A stretch of 64,000 nucleotides of DNA from the NCBI GenBank assembly GCA_050084515.1, contig CM114272.1:25606001-25670000 (forward strand), read 5' to 3'. Every line of letters begins with the position of its first letter. The first letter of the stretch is position 1. The notes below the pieces were generated by a model. That model ran no database searches. It was not told the DNA's origin and worked only from the letters and a program-made list of their open reading frames with translations. The position numbers were made by a program, and so were the translations under genes. The DNA comes from Blasia pusilla (Eukaryota; Marchantiophyta; Marchantiopsida; Blasiales). Below, one piece after another: positions 19,263-31,795 of this stretch.

Positions 19263-22200
19263 CCCTTAAGAGGTCGGTTTTATGTGTGTATGGATGTATT
19301 CGTATGTTGAGAAAATGGACAGTGGAAGTGAACATGGATATAAATTGTGTAACGATATGTATATGGTGGAATTTATTTTTGTTTTTAATCCTCTAGGACG
19401 CTCCCGGGGAAGTCCGTCCATCCGTGTGGACGGAGGGAGGAAGGGATTGGGTAGTCCTAAGAGGTTTGTGCGCGTGGCTACGTGTCGTCCTCCACTGTTC
19501 GCACGAGATCCGCCGGTGACCGATGCAGTTCGTAGGTCCGACTGCGAAGCCCAGCAAGCGTACAGGCCTTCGTGTCTAGTCAGGAGGGATCACACCGACT
19601 ATTTTCTCTATCGCATCCCAATTCGCGCGCCGTTACGGTAGCGTTCTTTATTTTAGGCGTAGATTGTTGTTCCTATAGTGTTGTCGTGGAGGACGCGGAA
19701 AGGGGTGGGTTTTGGTTCACGGCTGCTGTTGCTGTTGCCGCTGCTGCAGTCGCAGTAGAGTGCACAGGAAAGAAGAACAGTGTACGTGGGTTAGATCAGC
19801 AAGCGGACGGACGAGAGATTCTAAGGGGCAGGAGGATGGATGGATGAATGGACGTGCTTCGTTTCCGAGATCAAAACTCTCACTTTGATGGTCTAGGGTG
19901 CGACTCTTCAGCTGTTCTCTTACGCATGAGAGCTACGGCACAAGGCTCAGCTGAAATGCAGCTAGCCACGGGTGAGTGCTCGTTTGAGTCGGAATTTTGG
20001 CATAGGTTTCAGCGTTGGCATTCCATTGTCAGGACCCATGTAGTAATAGTATACATCGTTGGAATTACAACAATCCTCCTACTACGCGGGCGGACTCGAC
20101 TCGCAGCTCCACCTTAAGTTTTTAATTGATTAATTTTTTATCTCTCGTCGACGGTCTCCAAAAAGTTACCATCCGAGGAGGTGATGGAGCAGGAAAAACA
20201 ATAAAAATTGAAGGGGTTCCATCTTATCTGTCCTCTATAGTGAGGATCCGATGCCTCATTTTGTAGATAGTCCATAAATAAATAAATAAATAAATAAATA
20301 TATTGCACACACATATATCCATAGCTAGCTAGCATGGTGAAACAATACCAGACTAGGAAACTTTGAATACCAGCACTCGAGTATTACGATCATGCGCTCA
20401 ATTTGGCTCCGGTGAGGACTCGGAGTCGTGAGGGCAATAAAGCTGCTCGCTTTCGCAGCCCAGCTCTCACGCTAATTCTCGGATTAAGCTTTTTGATCGC
20501 ACTAATTTTCGGACTAATGAGCCATGTGGTAGTCGTAGTGGTCCCATGAGAGAAAGGTAATTAAAAGATTAAATAGTCCGATAACAAGAAAACGACTACT
20601 TTTTGGTCGTAGCCTCGTCTTGTAGATGAGGAAGGCAGCACTCCAACATCGCTAACCATCTTACAAACCCACATTTTCCGCTGTGCTGATTTCGTCTACT
20701 TCCATTAAACTTAAGTCATCGAATATTATCCTCGCCTTCGTAAGGGGACCCTGGTTCTTAAGAGTAAGTAAATAAGTGAATAAGCCTCGAGTGAATAAGC
20801 AAGCAGCTCGACTCCAGCGTGCCTGCGACAAGGATAGAAGAAGAGCTTACTCTTAGCGAGTGCTTCGCTTTTTTTGATGTGGGGCTTGTAGGATTTTCTT
20901 ACATCCACCTCCGTCCTCCGAACGAAGTAAAGATCTGGTCCCTTCCGCTGCTGTTATGCATTTTGACGAAGTCTGCCTTTTCTTCATGCAACTGTTGGTA
21001 TGTGTGAGTCTTTTCCAGCTCTTTTCAAAACCCACTTTCGTCCATACATAGCGCCTCTTCCAACCATCCGTCAGTCCGTCGTCGTCGTCCTCATCAAGGC
21101 GGATCGAATGAATGAACGAGTGAGTGAGACACATATACGAATTGCAACAAAAAGGCTAGAGAGGGCTGAGAAATATTGGACCCATTTAACGCCCTCTCTC
21201 ACTTGGCAATGGAGTGGCGGACTTACGCAATTACCACGAAGTCATAAGCGGTTTCAAACTCGAGGACCGCAATTACCACTCCTACATCGTTGCAAGATCA
21301 TGGGCCGGGCCCTCCCCTCTCTCAATCCTCTCCTCTGCTGTCCCATCTCATAATCCTTATGCTCCCACACACCCACTCGACGTATAATCTACAGAATTGA
21401 TATAGGCATATGTGCAAATAAATATATCACATATCAATCATATATTTATAGATACATGTACATGTACGCATGTTTATATAGAACCGGGGAGCAGAAACAT
21501 GTTTGAAGGCTATCCATGAATTCGAGTATGATTGGGTTTGTAGATCTTTTCGTGTTGCTCATGCGATCGGTCGAGTGGGTGGGTGCGCGGGTTATGTATG
21601 AACGGTGCGGGCGGTTGGTCGGTCTAGTCGATCTTCAGGTAGTAGCCATGGGAAGAGATAAGATCGGAGCACACAGGATGAAGCCTCATCATTTTGCTTC
21701 GTCCCAACAATTATGCGCTCTTGATCGACGGCAGATCCGTATCACCACCACAAATTCCAAAATCCAGACGCCTCCCACTCATTTGCCACTGGAGATTAAA
21801 CTACATATAGAGAGAGGAGAAGAAGGGTGGGGGGATGCGGAGCTGTTGAAGGAGCCAGTCAAGAGAGACATGAGAATTCGATTGGAAATATACATATCCA
21901 TTCCCAGATGCCACCCCAATTTGCAAGCAATTACGACGAGGGAAGTGCACAAAAGGAGTTGGCAGCAACAAATGAGAATCCGATCCAAAGTGAAGGTCCA
22001 TATTCTTCGGGTGCCACCGGCCCTCCCAATTGACTACTCATCCACGAGGGCATAATAAAATAGCGGGTGCAACAAAGTACAGGTGAAGAAAGTTTTCACA
22101 CTACTAATTACATACACATAGACGGCAGTCTAAGGGTGGGAGGACGCGCACCAAATACGTAAACACGAGATTTTTCAAAGCTGCATTGCAGTGGCTATAA

Positions 22201-23778
22201 GTCTCCGAACTAAAGAACTGGCCTCGCAACAAGCGTAGCCAGCAACTGAGTTTAAGCAATTAATTGTTGGCGTAGCCGGAAGTGGAGAGGCAATCACAAG
22301 AAATGACTTGTTTGGTTTGACATATCTAATCAGGAGGCTTTCCGGACTGAATTTGCATTCCGAAATCTCTCCACATGATAATTCGACCTTGAACGGGAAG
22401 CCAGGAATACGAACTGATCAAGGAATGCCCTTATGGAGAGACAGAATTGGCGGCCCTTATGATATGATGTGACCACATGTATGTGTCCTTACGAAAAAAA
22501 GGACTCCGTCAAATTCAAACCGCCCTCCTTTTATAAGCAGTGCACCGATTTGGGAGGGATTGCCGACGGTGGCGCTCTACCTATCCATTCTTCACCACAA
22601 CACCGAGATTACCTTATTACACCAGCGGATTATTATGGTGGCATCTCCGATCGAGCGCCTCGTGTGGGAATCCACGTCAGCGGCCACGCTGGCCTGTAAC
22701 AGTCCCTTTCTAAAGAGACGCTGCGTTGCGTTTAGAGCTCTCGATCGATGAATTTGGGCGACAGACAAAACATGGGATACGTAGATGCCAAGAAGGATTT
22801 CTAGGTCTCGTCAGCAGTGGAAGACCGACGAGAGAGAGCGAGAGAGAGTGAGAGAGGACTCGGACTGAGACAGAGCATCACACGGAAGACAGATGCAGCA
22901 GACGAAGAAGAAGAGAGGGGTGCACGCGTGCTCGGGCTTTGGTTTTTTGCTTTCTGTCTGTGGGCTCGGGACCCTGAGTTCGATGTGTGAAGCTTCTGGT
23001 GCTCTCCTTGCCTGCCATGCGCATTTTTGCGGCCACTAGTTCGCTTGGTGCTCTCTACGGGCGCTGAGATCATGCCCTCGTCCCTGTGCTGTGTAGCGTT
23101 TCTCGATTAGCGTTGAGGACGTCGCTGTCAGGATGGTTGTTTAGGATCGTGGTCGAGACTTCGGACCATCGCCTTTCACAGACTGTTCCTCAGTGACTCT
23201 CGGGAGGGCGCCTGTACTCGTCTGCCTGACTGCCTGGGGTCCCTGACGAGTTTGCACAGGTCGAGGGAGATGAAGGAGTCAATAGGGTGCAGTTGAGGAG
23301 TCGATTGATTGTGTGTTTCCTGCTCGAGATCGGTGGTTTCCGGAGAGTTCAGGAGGAGAGAACATTCAAGTGCTGGCTGACTTCGTGTCTGTCTGTGCTT
23401 ATGACTTCTGCGGCTAAGGAAGGCTCTGGTATCGTTTTGAACTCTCGTCGGTGCAGTTGGTTTCCTTAGAAGGGTTGGTTTCTTTAAAGAGGTTCATGCA
23501 TGGGTTGTGGAGTAGAGGTCGTTGGGATTGTCCAGTAATCGCGGCTCGGTCAGAGTAGTCAATTGTTCCTTCTGAAGTTTTTTAAGCGTCTCATGAGAGC
23601 GGCAATGTGTGTGTGTGTGTGTGTGTGTGTGTTGTTTGTCTCTGAGCGGGGGCTCTTCATTTGTTGCTGCAGTGGTAGACAGTTTCGTGTGGAAGCATGT
23701 AGGAGCTAGACAATCTGTTGCGACAGTTTCGTTTCAAGTGCCGTATTGTAAGTGAATTGTGCTCACACTCGTGCGATT
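19263..23778. other. Intergenic region upstream of the JmjC gene
   Basis: No gene was recognised. Open frames at 19282-20117 and 21516-22055 show no domain and overlap others. Simple repeats are (AAAT)n at 20274-20301 and (TG)n at 23605-23632. The part from about 22800, with GA-rich then TG-rich stretches, probably includes promoter and 5' leader of the gene at 23.8 kb. A good splice donor (GTAAGTG at 23748) suggests a leader intron. Confidence 0.5.
23605..23632. repeat. (TG)n microsatellite in the probable JmjC 5' leader
   Basis: About 14 TG dinucleotides lie about 170 bp upstream of the candidate start codon. Confidence 0.9.
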
Positions 23779-26700
23779 ATGTCGACCGATAAAGTTAGGG
23801 AGCAAGCTGAAAGTAGGAGATTCTTATCGAAATCTGTTGTGCTTTTGACCTTGCATCTCAGCCAAGAAGTTGTCCGATCTTCTTGCCCCTGTTAAGCGGA
23901 AGGTGAAGCCTGACAAATTAAAGAAGGTAGGACCCTATCGCAGTCACCGTATCTTCAGCGGATGAATTTGCTGTCACTCCGTACTTCCCTTCCTGAATTT
24001 CCGTTGTCGCTAGAGCGCTTGACAGAAGAATTTAGATTTACAGTTTGAAATACTTCCGTTCTCAACTGCGGACGACGGCTGAGGAGAATTGGAAGAGAGT
24101 TATCGAGTAACAAAAAGTATTGTGTTCTGTGTGGCAATCGAACAGCATCACGATGAGAACAAGCAGGGTGCGAAAGGGGAGTATGGCGTTGATTTCGCCG
24201 AGCGCAAGGCGAGCGCCATCTCAACTTCTCTGGTGGTCAAAAGACCTGGTCCCGGTCGTCCAAAAAAGCATCCGGTCGTACTAGATTCTTCTGAGTAAGT
24301 GCTTTCATGAGTTTTGCGTATTTTGTCTCAGGAATTTTTAAAATTGAGGTGTGCTTCTTCACGATATAACAGCGTGGATGTGTCGACAGTATGAATCCGA
24401 ATCATACTGTTGGCTATGTGTCAATAATCTAGAGTGTCAAGTAAACGTGCAGTCAGTCTGAAAGCAGCCGAGCTAGAACGGTTGAACGGGTCGCCTGCCC
24501 AAAATCCTTGGTTCAACCATAAAAATGTGGCAATGTTTGCAACATCAGTAGACTCGTCGGACCTGATGAACTTGCGCTTGAAGTTTACACCGGCGGAGGA
24601 AACTCACCAATACTAATTCTGTGTCTACTAGACAAGGGTCCTATTACCGAGTCGCAGGAGCAAGATACAACGGATTCTTTTGAACTCCTAGTTTTCAGAT
24701 TTTTGTGGCCAGATTCGGTTATGTTGTAGATGCAGTGATGTATCTGAGCCCAGTCACGAATAAATAAACTAACTCTCCTCTATTGCCGTCTCGAATCTCT
24801 TAACCCATAGTTCATGCAGGAGATATCTGTGGGTTAACACACATGTGCCTTTCCAGGACAACAAGAATTTTGGTTCTTTCCCTTCAGCAGTATACATAGG
24901 TTCCCTGAGCTACTTGTCATTCTATCTACTTTCTCTCTGAAGAACTATTTGCGGGGAACCCCTTGCGTGGGAACCCGGCTCAAGTTCAAGTTTAGGACAG
25001 GGGCAATCCCCTTGAACCATAAGAAAAGCAGGATGGGAACACAACTAAACTCTTGCGCCTTGTGTGACGAAGGGGATGAAACCTCTAGTCATTACTTGGT
25101 CTCCTGCACAAAATTCACAACACACAGCAAGAGCATTTGCTGATATAAGCTGGTAACACCAGAATTTTTCAACACATTCAGCAGCCTTGATTCATTGCCC
25201 AAAGCTGCTGCACTGGTAAGTAATGTGTATTGGGGATCCCAATCAGGTAAAGTAGATGGTGTGGTGAAGAGTTTCTTGGTTAACACTTGGAAGCTCCGCA
25301 CCAACATGTTGTATGGTCAGCACTCACACTATATGAGAGTGTCTCCCTCCTCTCATATGTCTTCACTTCTTCCTCTCTCTACACCCATTCCAGTCTCAAG
25401 CACCGTCCAACCAGGGCGGGGGGTCTATGGTCGCAAGGCTACGACAGGCACTACATAATGAGAGTCTCTGAGTTGTTCTGAGTATTCAGATGTTGATCAC
25501 CTCTTTTGTCTCCAGCTTTCCAAACATATCTTTGTCGTCGTACTTTGGTACCTCTGATTGTAGATTTTACAGGGCTTTTCTTTTCTTCTGTGGCTGGAGA
25601 CATGCTTCAGTGGCATAGGACTGATTTTAGAGTAGAGGTGGGATCCTAAAATGTTTTGGTTGATTGACCAGGGAAGAAATGCCCCCCCCACAGCCAGTGA
25701 AGAAAAAGAAGCCTGAGGTAGCAGCTGATGGAGCCAGCAAATTGAAACGTGGGAGGGAGATCACAGTGGAAAAGACTGTGGAGAGACCAGTGGAGAAAGC
25801 AGGACCTGGTCGCAAGAAAGGTGGCCGTCAGCAAGGAGACAAACCATCTCCTCCACCTGTTGACCAACGATGTAAAAGATCAGATGGAAAGCAGTGGCAG
25901 TGCTCTGAATGGGTCGCTGAAGGTCATTCCTACTGTGAGAAGCACTACAATTACATCAAGAACCGTTCTGCGAAAAAACACAACCCCTCAAACCCAAAGG
26001 CATTGATCCCCAAGGTTGTGCCAGCAGTACAGAAAAGAAAGCGAAGTACTGATGGAGACAATTCTGATTCAAAAGAATCCAGAGAAGCGCCAAAACTTAA
26101 GGAAAGGAAAAACAAGGTCCCAAAGATTCGAATTTCCAGCCATTCGCCACGGAAGCTATCAGGAGATTGGCCTAGTGACTCGGGAAATGGGGAGATGGAT
26201 CGACCCAGAAGAGGCTCTACAACAAATGGCAGAGATCCGAGAAACTCAGGGAATATTGATTATCTGGTAAGCTAACCTTCAAGTTGTCCGTACACTAGTC
26301 ACTTCCTTTAGTTCAATCATCTACGACTTGCTGTAGCTCAATTACAGGTTCTCAGCTTGGGGCTGTGAGGGAACAGTCTGATTGTGTGAGCGCACAAGTG
26401 TGCTGGTGCCACCCTTCAAACAATAGCAGAACTGGTAAGCTGGACCTGCTTGGAAGGAGACCGTATCTAAAGTTTTGGCATACTATCTTTCAGAGACGTA
26501 TAATGATCAAAAGCAATCTATCAATGAAAACTTTCTGAGGATGATAACTTGTAGGCAGTTTTGCAGCTCTGACTTCCACTTTGCTTGCTTTGAACAGGAG
26601 TCCAAAGTAAATGGAGAGAATACTGGGCAATCTTTTAAAGGAGAGCAGCAAAGCAGAATGTGTCACCAGTGCCAAAGGAATGATAAGGGGGCTGTGGTAC

Positions 26701-29700
26701 GATGTGAAAATTGTGAAAGAAAGCGATATTGCACAAACTGCATTGCAAGATGGTAAGGATATTGTGCGGAAGTAGTGTGGAGAAAAACTTGCTTAGGCCT
26801 TCAATAACTCCCCTACTTGACAATGAGGTTGAACTGTGGTGTTCAGCACGCCCACATGAGTGTTCTTTAATTCCAGATTTAGGGAATGTCAAAGACTAAC
26901 TTTCTGAAATCAGTTTGAGAAGTCGTGCTGTGTACACTTTGTTTCTCTGTGGAAATGAATTGATGGTCTAAAGCTGTGATCATGATAATGGACCAGGTAT
27001 CCGGATCTGACAAAAGAGGATTTCAAGACCAATTGCCCTTTCTGCCGAGGAAACTGCAACTGCAAGGCCTGCCTTCGCAGTGATGGTCCAGTTCGGGTAA
27101 GGCTACTCTCAGTGATCATATCATTCATCACATGGCGTTCTGTCAGCCTATCAATTTATTTAATCATTATACTGACGAATTTATGATCTCCTGCCCAGGA
27201 TGATGTTGAAATCACTGAGTCTGCGAAGATTGAGTTTTACCAGTACATGTTGGCCAAAGTACTCCCTTATCTGACTCAGCTGCAAGATGAGCAGCGTCTA
27301 GAGTTGGAGCTGGAAAGCAAGTTGCAAGGTATGGCTCTTTTTACCTGTATTTGAAAATCAGAGAACCTGCCTGTATCATTCCCTTTCAGTCTTTATTGTT
27401 AAAAGGAAATGAAATCTTAGAATCTGTGACATATTAGACTGGGTCTTCCTTCTACTTTTGTTGTGTTTTGTTGTTTGGATCCATCAGTAACAAAGTCCAG
27501 GATAGAGCACATAGATAATCTGAAAATGTTTATGTGATATTTTGTTTCATGGCTGGTATGTACTTTATTACAGGGAAGACAACTGTGAAGGCAGAGAGAG
27601 CTGCAGTTGATGTCGATGAACGACTCTACTGGTAGGAATTACAGTGTCACTGAAATTCTTGCAAGTTATCACTTGTGTGCATGAGATGATGTTTTGAACT
27701 CAAAGTACATTATGTGATCTCATTCCTTTTGTTTCTCTGGCTTCTCTCTCTCTCGTCAAATCTCCACTGAATTCTGTTTGTGGCCATTTATTGTTACAGT
27801 GACAACTGCAGCACATCAATTGTCGACTTTCATCGAAGCTGTCTGGAATGCAACTATGATCTCTGTCTTACCTGCTGCAAAGAATTGCGTCTTGGTCGGC
27901 AGCCAGGAGGGGAGCAGGCTGGGTCTGCCCAGCAGCAGTCTGCTGAGAGGGCCCTGGAGAAGCATTCTGATGCTGACGCCACAGACCGAGTTAACAATGC
28001 TAAGGAAATACATTCAATTTTGGAATCTGGAATACCAGATTGGAAAGCTAATGAGGATGGCAGTGTTCAATGCCCTCCCAAGGAGAGGGGTGGCTGCGGA
28101 AATCAATTGTTAACCTTGAAGACTCTTTTTGCTGAAGAATGGGTTGCAAAGCTGGTCAGGGATGTTGCGGATACTGTAGGACCCACAGAATCTTCCAACA
28201 TGGAGGTTGATAAGCCTTGTGCAACATGTCTCAAGGAAGATGTTCAAACCAAGGACAAAGAGGTTGAGGTTGCCATGAATGCCAAGGATGAAGCCATGGA
28301 TTCATGGAAGAGCAATGGAGTTCGTCGGTTAGCTGCGAACAGACCGGAAGGTTTAGATAATTACATCTACTGTCCAACCAGTATGGATATAAAGGAAACG
28401 GGTATGCAGCATTTTCAGAAGCATTGGCTTTTGGGGGAGCCAGTGATTGTTCGAAATGTACTGGAAGGTGCAACAGGTCTGAGTTGGGAACCTATGGTTA
28501 TGTGGCGAGCATTTCGTGAAACAACGAAAAATAAGTTCCAAGATGAAACTAAAACTGTGAAGGCACTGGATTGCCTAGATTGGTGTGAGGTAAGCCTTTC
28601 TGTCATTGTAAATCAGTGGTGCCTATGTCTTTGGTGTCTAAATGCAGCCTACTTCAATCAAAGTTATCACAGCTAGAAGTATTTTTAGAGTAGGTCTGAA
28701 AGTCAAATTAAAGATAGATCTGCAGAACACAGTCTTTGGGTTACTCACAGACGGCCTTTGTTCATGATTGCCCTATCTGTGTGTTCAAATTTGCCAAGTG
28801 GTACCAATGTGATGGAAAGATTCAGAGACTGTGTCATGATCCAATGACATGAAGGTTGTAACTGTAATCTGTTCCAGTTTGGGTTGCCTGGTGATGTCAT
28901 GAACCTCATTTTTCCATCACTAAGAATAGCACTTACAAAGTAGGAGGGCATACAAATAAGGACAGTCATTGTTATTCCTTGGGTTCTAGAATCTGTTTGA
29001 TTGTCTTGAACAAAGAACTTGAAACTTGCATTGGGACAAAAGATTTGAGAAGTTGGCATGATTCCTTTCTTATTTATCTTTGCAGGTAGAGATCAACATA
29101 CATCAGTTTTTCAAAGGTTATCAGGAAGGTCGAATGCATAGAAACGGGTGGCCAGAAATGCTCAAACTCAAAGATTGGCCGCCTGCCAATTTCTTCCATG
29201 AGCGACTTCCTCGGCATGGTGCCGAGTTTATCAGTTCACTACCATTTCAAGAGTACACTCATCCCAAAGCAGGAGTTCTGAATTTGGCAACTAAACTCCC
29301 AGTGGCTGCTTTGAAGCCTGACTTGGGTCCAAAAACGTACATAGCATACGGTACAGAACAGGAGCTGGGCGAGGGTGACTCAGTGACGAAGTTGCACTGT
29401 GACATGTGTGATGCGGTAAGTTTCCTTGCTCTATCCACAAGGGAACTGTCCGTTAAGTGAGATATTCTTGTGTACTTGTGCTGAGCTGAAGTTCTTGAGA
29501 ACTGTAAGCTGTTGATCAGATTGCTTCAATGGTAAGGGTGAGATATGATGTGTATTTTCGTTTCAACTGCAGGTCAATGTCTTGACCCATACTTCAGAGG
29601 TCAAGTTCCCTGGATGGCAACAGAGAAAAATACAGAAGATGCGAGAGAAGGCTCGAAAGAAAGATGAGAGGGTTCTAAATATGAGGGGTGAATCTAGGAC

Positions 29701-31795
29701 TTCAGCATCTGTTTCTGGAGCAGAGGCAATGCAAGTAGATACTGAACCAGAGGATGATGAAATCAAGGACACAGAAAGAGAAGTATCTCCTTCAGTCCCC
29801 AAGGAAAGGACTGGTGTCGATACTGCATCTCCATGTTCAGGTTCACCTGGCAACAGCGAGAATTGTGAACCACAAGAGGGCAAAGAGTGTGCTGTTGGTG
29901 AAGTTTCTAAAGAAGCTGAAGCAGATTTTCACAGCTCCAAAGCTGATGAGGATTTACTCAAATCAAAAGTTGACAGGGAAGAACAGGATCCTCAGTCTTT
30001 TGGTGCCAGTGGAGAAGATTTGCCCCAGGAGACAGCACCTAAAGTTGTAAAAAAGCCATATGGGGGTGCATTGTGGGATATTTTTCGCAGAGAAGATGTT
30101 CCACAACTTGAAGAATACATCAAAAAACACAGGGAGGAGTTTAAACATATCAACAACAAACCTGTGCCACGAGTACGTAGCACCTATTTGTTTAAAACAT
30201 ATTTTTGCTTACAAATGAAATCACGCTGTTCTGATTACATGGTATTCCCCATCATGTAAATAACTGTGGCTTGTTTTGCAGTTATTTCATCCCATCCACG
30301 ATCAGACATTCTTTTTGGATGAACGACACAAGAAACAGTTGAAAGAAGAGTTTGGTAAGTGGTCAAATCACTACTATCCTAAGGTAGGGTAGTGTCATTT
30401 GTCCACTGCTTGACAATACAAGAGCTTGTTTGGTGGATCTGTTTAGCAAAGTCAAATGAAGGCAACGATGAGAGTTGGGAAGAAGAATTGTGTAGAATAG
30501 ATCCACGGAAGAAGTTTGACTGAAAGAGATGACTGATATTGTATGCATCTACAAGTCTAAAGCCAGCAGTAAGCCTGGAATGTGTCTGTCTTTGTCATAG
30601 CATGCGTCGCATGCTGAACAGGGAAGCAACATGGACTCCAATAATAACAGTAATAATAAGTGACATTGGTATTTTACGTACTTGCATAGGGGTTGAGGCC
30701 TGGACTTTTGAGCAGCACTATGGAGAGGCAGTGTTCGTTCCTGCAGGTTGTCCACACCAAGTCAGAAATATGAAGGTATGCCGAATACTTGCGAATTGTT
30801 CTTCAAGCTCTTATATTTTTAGGTTATTCACATGGTAGAGTTCCTCACATAGTTTAAAAATAAATCGTTTCCCTCAAGTCCTCTTCCTAGTATACATGTC
30901 CACTTCCTTTTTGAATAGAAGTAATCAATCATTGCACATCTATTTCTTATCCAGGAATAGGGCATCCACTGGTCAGTCTGCTAGGAAATTTTGTATGCAC
31001 AGAAGCAACTAGTTTTTGAAAGAACTACAGGTTTTATCAAGACTTGGAATAGGAGCTGAATTTCTGCTATCTCATGGAGTCCATGGGCCTTATATGAGAT
31101 GCTGGTGTTTTGCAGTCCTGCATAAAGGTGGCACTTGACTTTGTTTCTCCTGAGAATGTCCAAGAGTGTATTGCCCTCACAGAACAATTTCGCTTGCTTC
31201 CTAAAGACCATCGTGCCAAAGAGGACAAACTTGAGGTAAAATAACTCCCAATTACATTTCAATGAACAGGAGCATGTTGCTGATCAGGATCTGTTTGGGT
31301 TCCATCATGTGCCAGACTGAACGTGACTTCTTACTGTTGACTAAAATTTTCCTGCACTAAACATTGATCAGGTTAAAAAGATTGTATTGCATGCTGCAAG
31401 ACACGCAATACAAGATATCAAAGATTGGAGGTTAAACAAAAGGTGAGAATAGTGATTTCATTCAAGCAATCATGAACAGTGGGGAGATTATAGTTGAAAC
31501 CAGAGTTGAAGAAAGCAAATTATCAGTAAGGACATGCGTGAAAGAGGATTAGTGGAGGCTTGTACCTTGACCTGCGTGTATAGTAGACCTGATGTGTTGC
31601 TGTTCTCAATCAGTTAGATGTTTTCAACCCTTCTCCTACCAGCATTCTTCCTTGTAGGGTGTAGAGCCAGGGTGCTAAGATCCAGCCATGTTTTTCAGTT
31701 TGACAGAAACCAGAAGTGAGGTGAAAGGTGCAAATGGACATTCGTCGGAGCGAAAACCATCGACTGGGGGAAAAGAACCAAAGCACCGACAATAG
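23779..31795 (+). CDS. JMJ25: JmjC histone demethylase, KDM3/JMJ25 (IBM1-like) family, with WRC and RING-type fingers
   Basis: Family members remove H3K9me1/2 in the nucleus. Exons, all with GT-AG borders in matching phase: 23779-23812 (uncertain), 23862-23926, 24146-24294, 25672-26266, 26598-26752, 26997-27096, 27199-27328, 27574-27631, 27800-28589, 29086-29415, 29573-30172, 30282-30354, 30690-30775, 31116-31235, 31372-31442, 31699-31795. They give about 1150 residues, longer than the roughly 900-1000 typical. Domains: AT-hook [10 protein letters not shown], a WRC finger ([12 protein letters not shown]...HSYCEKH), a RING/Cys-rich domain (MCHQCQ...[13 protein letters not shown]), a second zinc module (RLYCDNCSTSI), and a JmjC domain whose Fe-binding residues are present ([11 protein letters not shown] gives His-x-Asp; [11 protein letters not shown] gives the distal His). 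A charged insertion of about 170 residues splits the JmjC domain (29.6-30.1 kb). The first exon would need a 49-bp intron, which is unusually short, so the start is unsure; the donor at 23748 is an alternative. Confidence 0.95.
24943..25310 (+). mobile_element. LINE (non-LTR retrotransposon) RT-tail fragment inside JmjC intron 3
   Basis: The frame 24946-25142 reads [39 protein letters not shown] (a Cys-x2-Cys...His-x4-Cys zinc-binding block as at the end of plant LINE RT proteins), and after a stop [15 protein letters not shown] and [13 protein letters not shown] follow. It lies in the 1377-bp intron 24295-25671 in the same strand as the gene. No 5' part or poly(A) tail was identified. Confidence 0.6.

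Noticed and set aside
21516-22055. Open frame of 179 codons
   Set aside because: No recognisable domain, overlapping frames on both strands, and no supporting splice or promoter signals.
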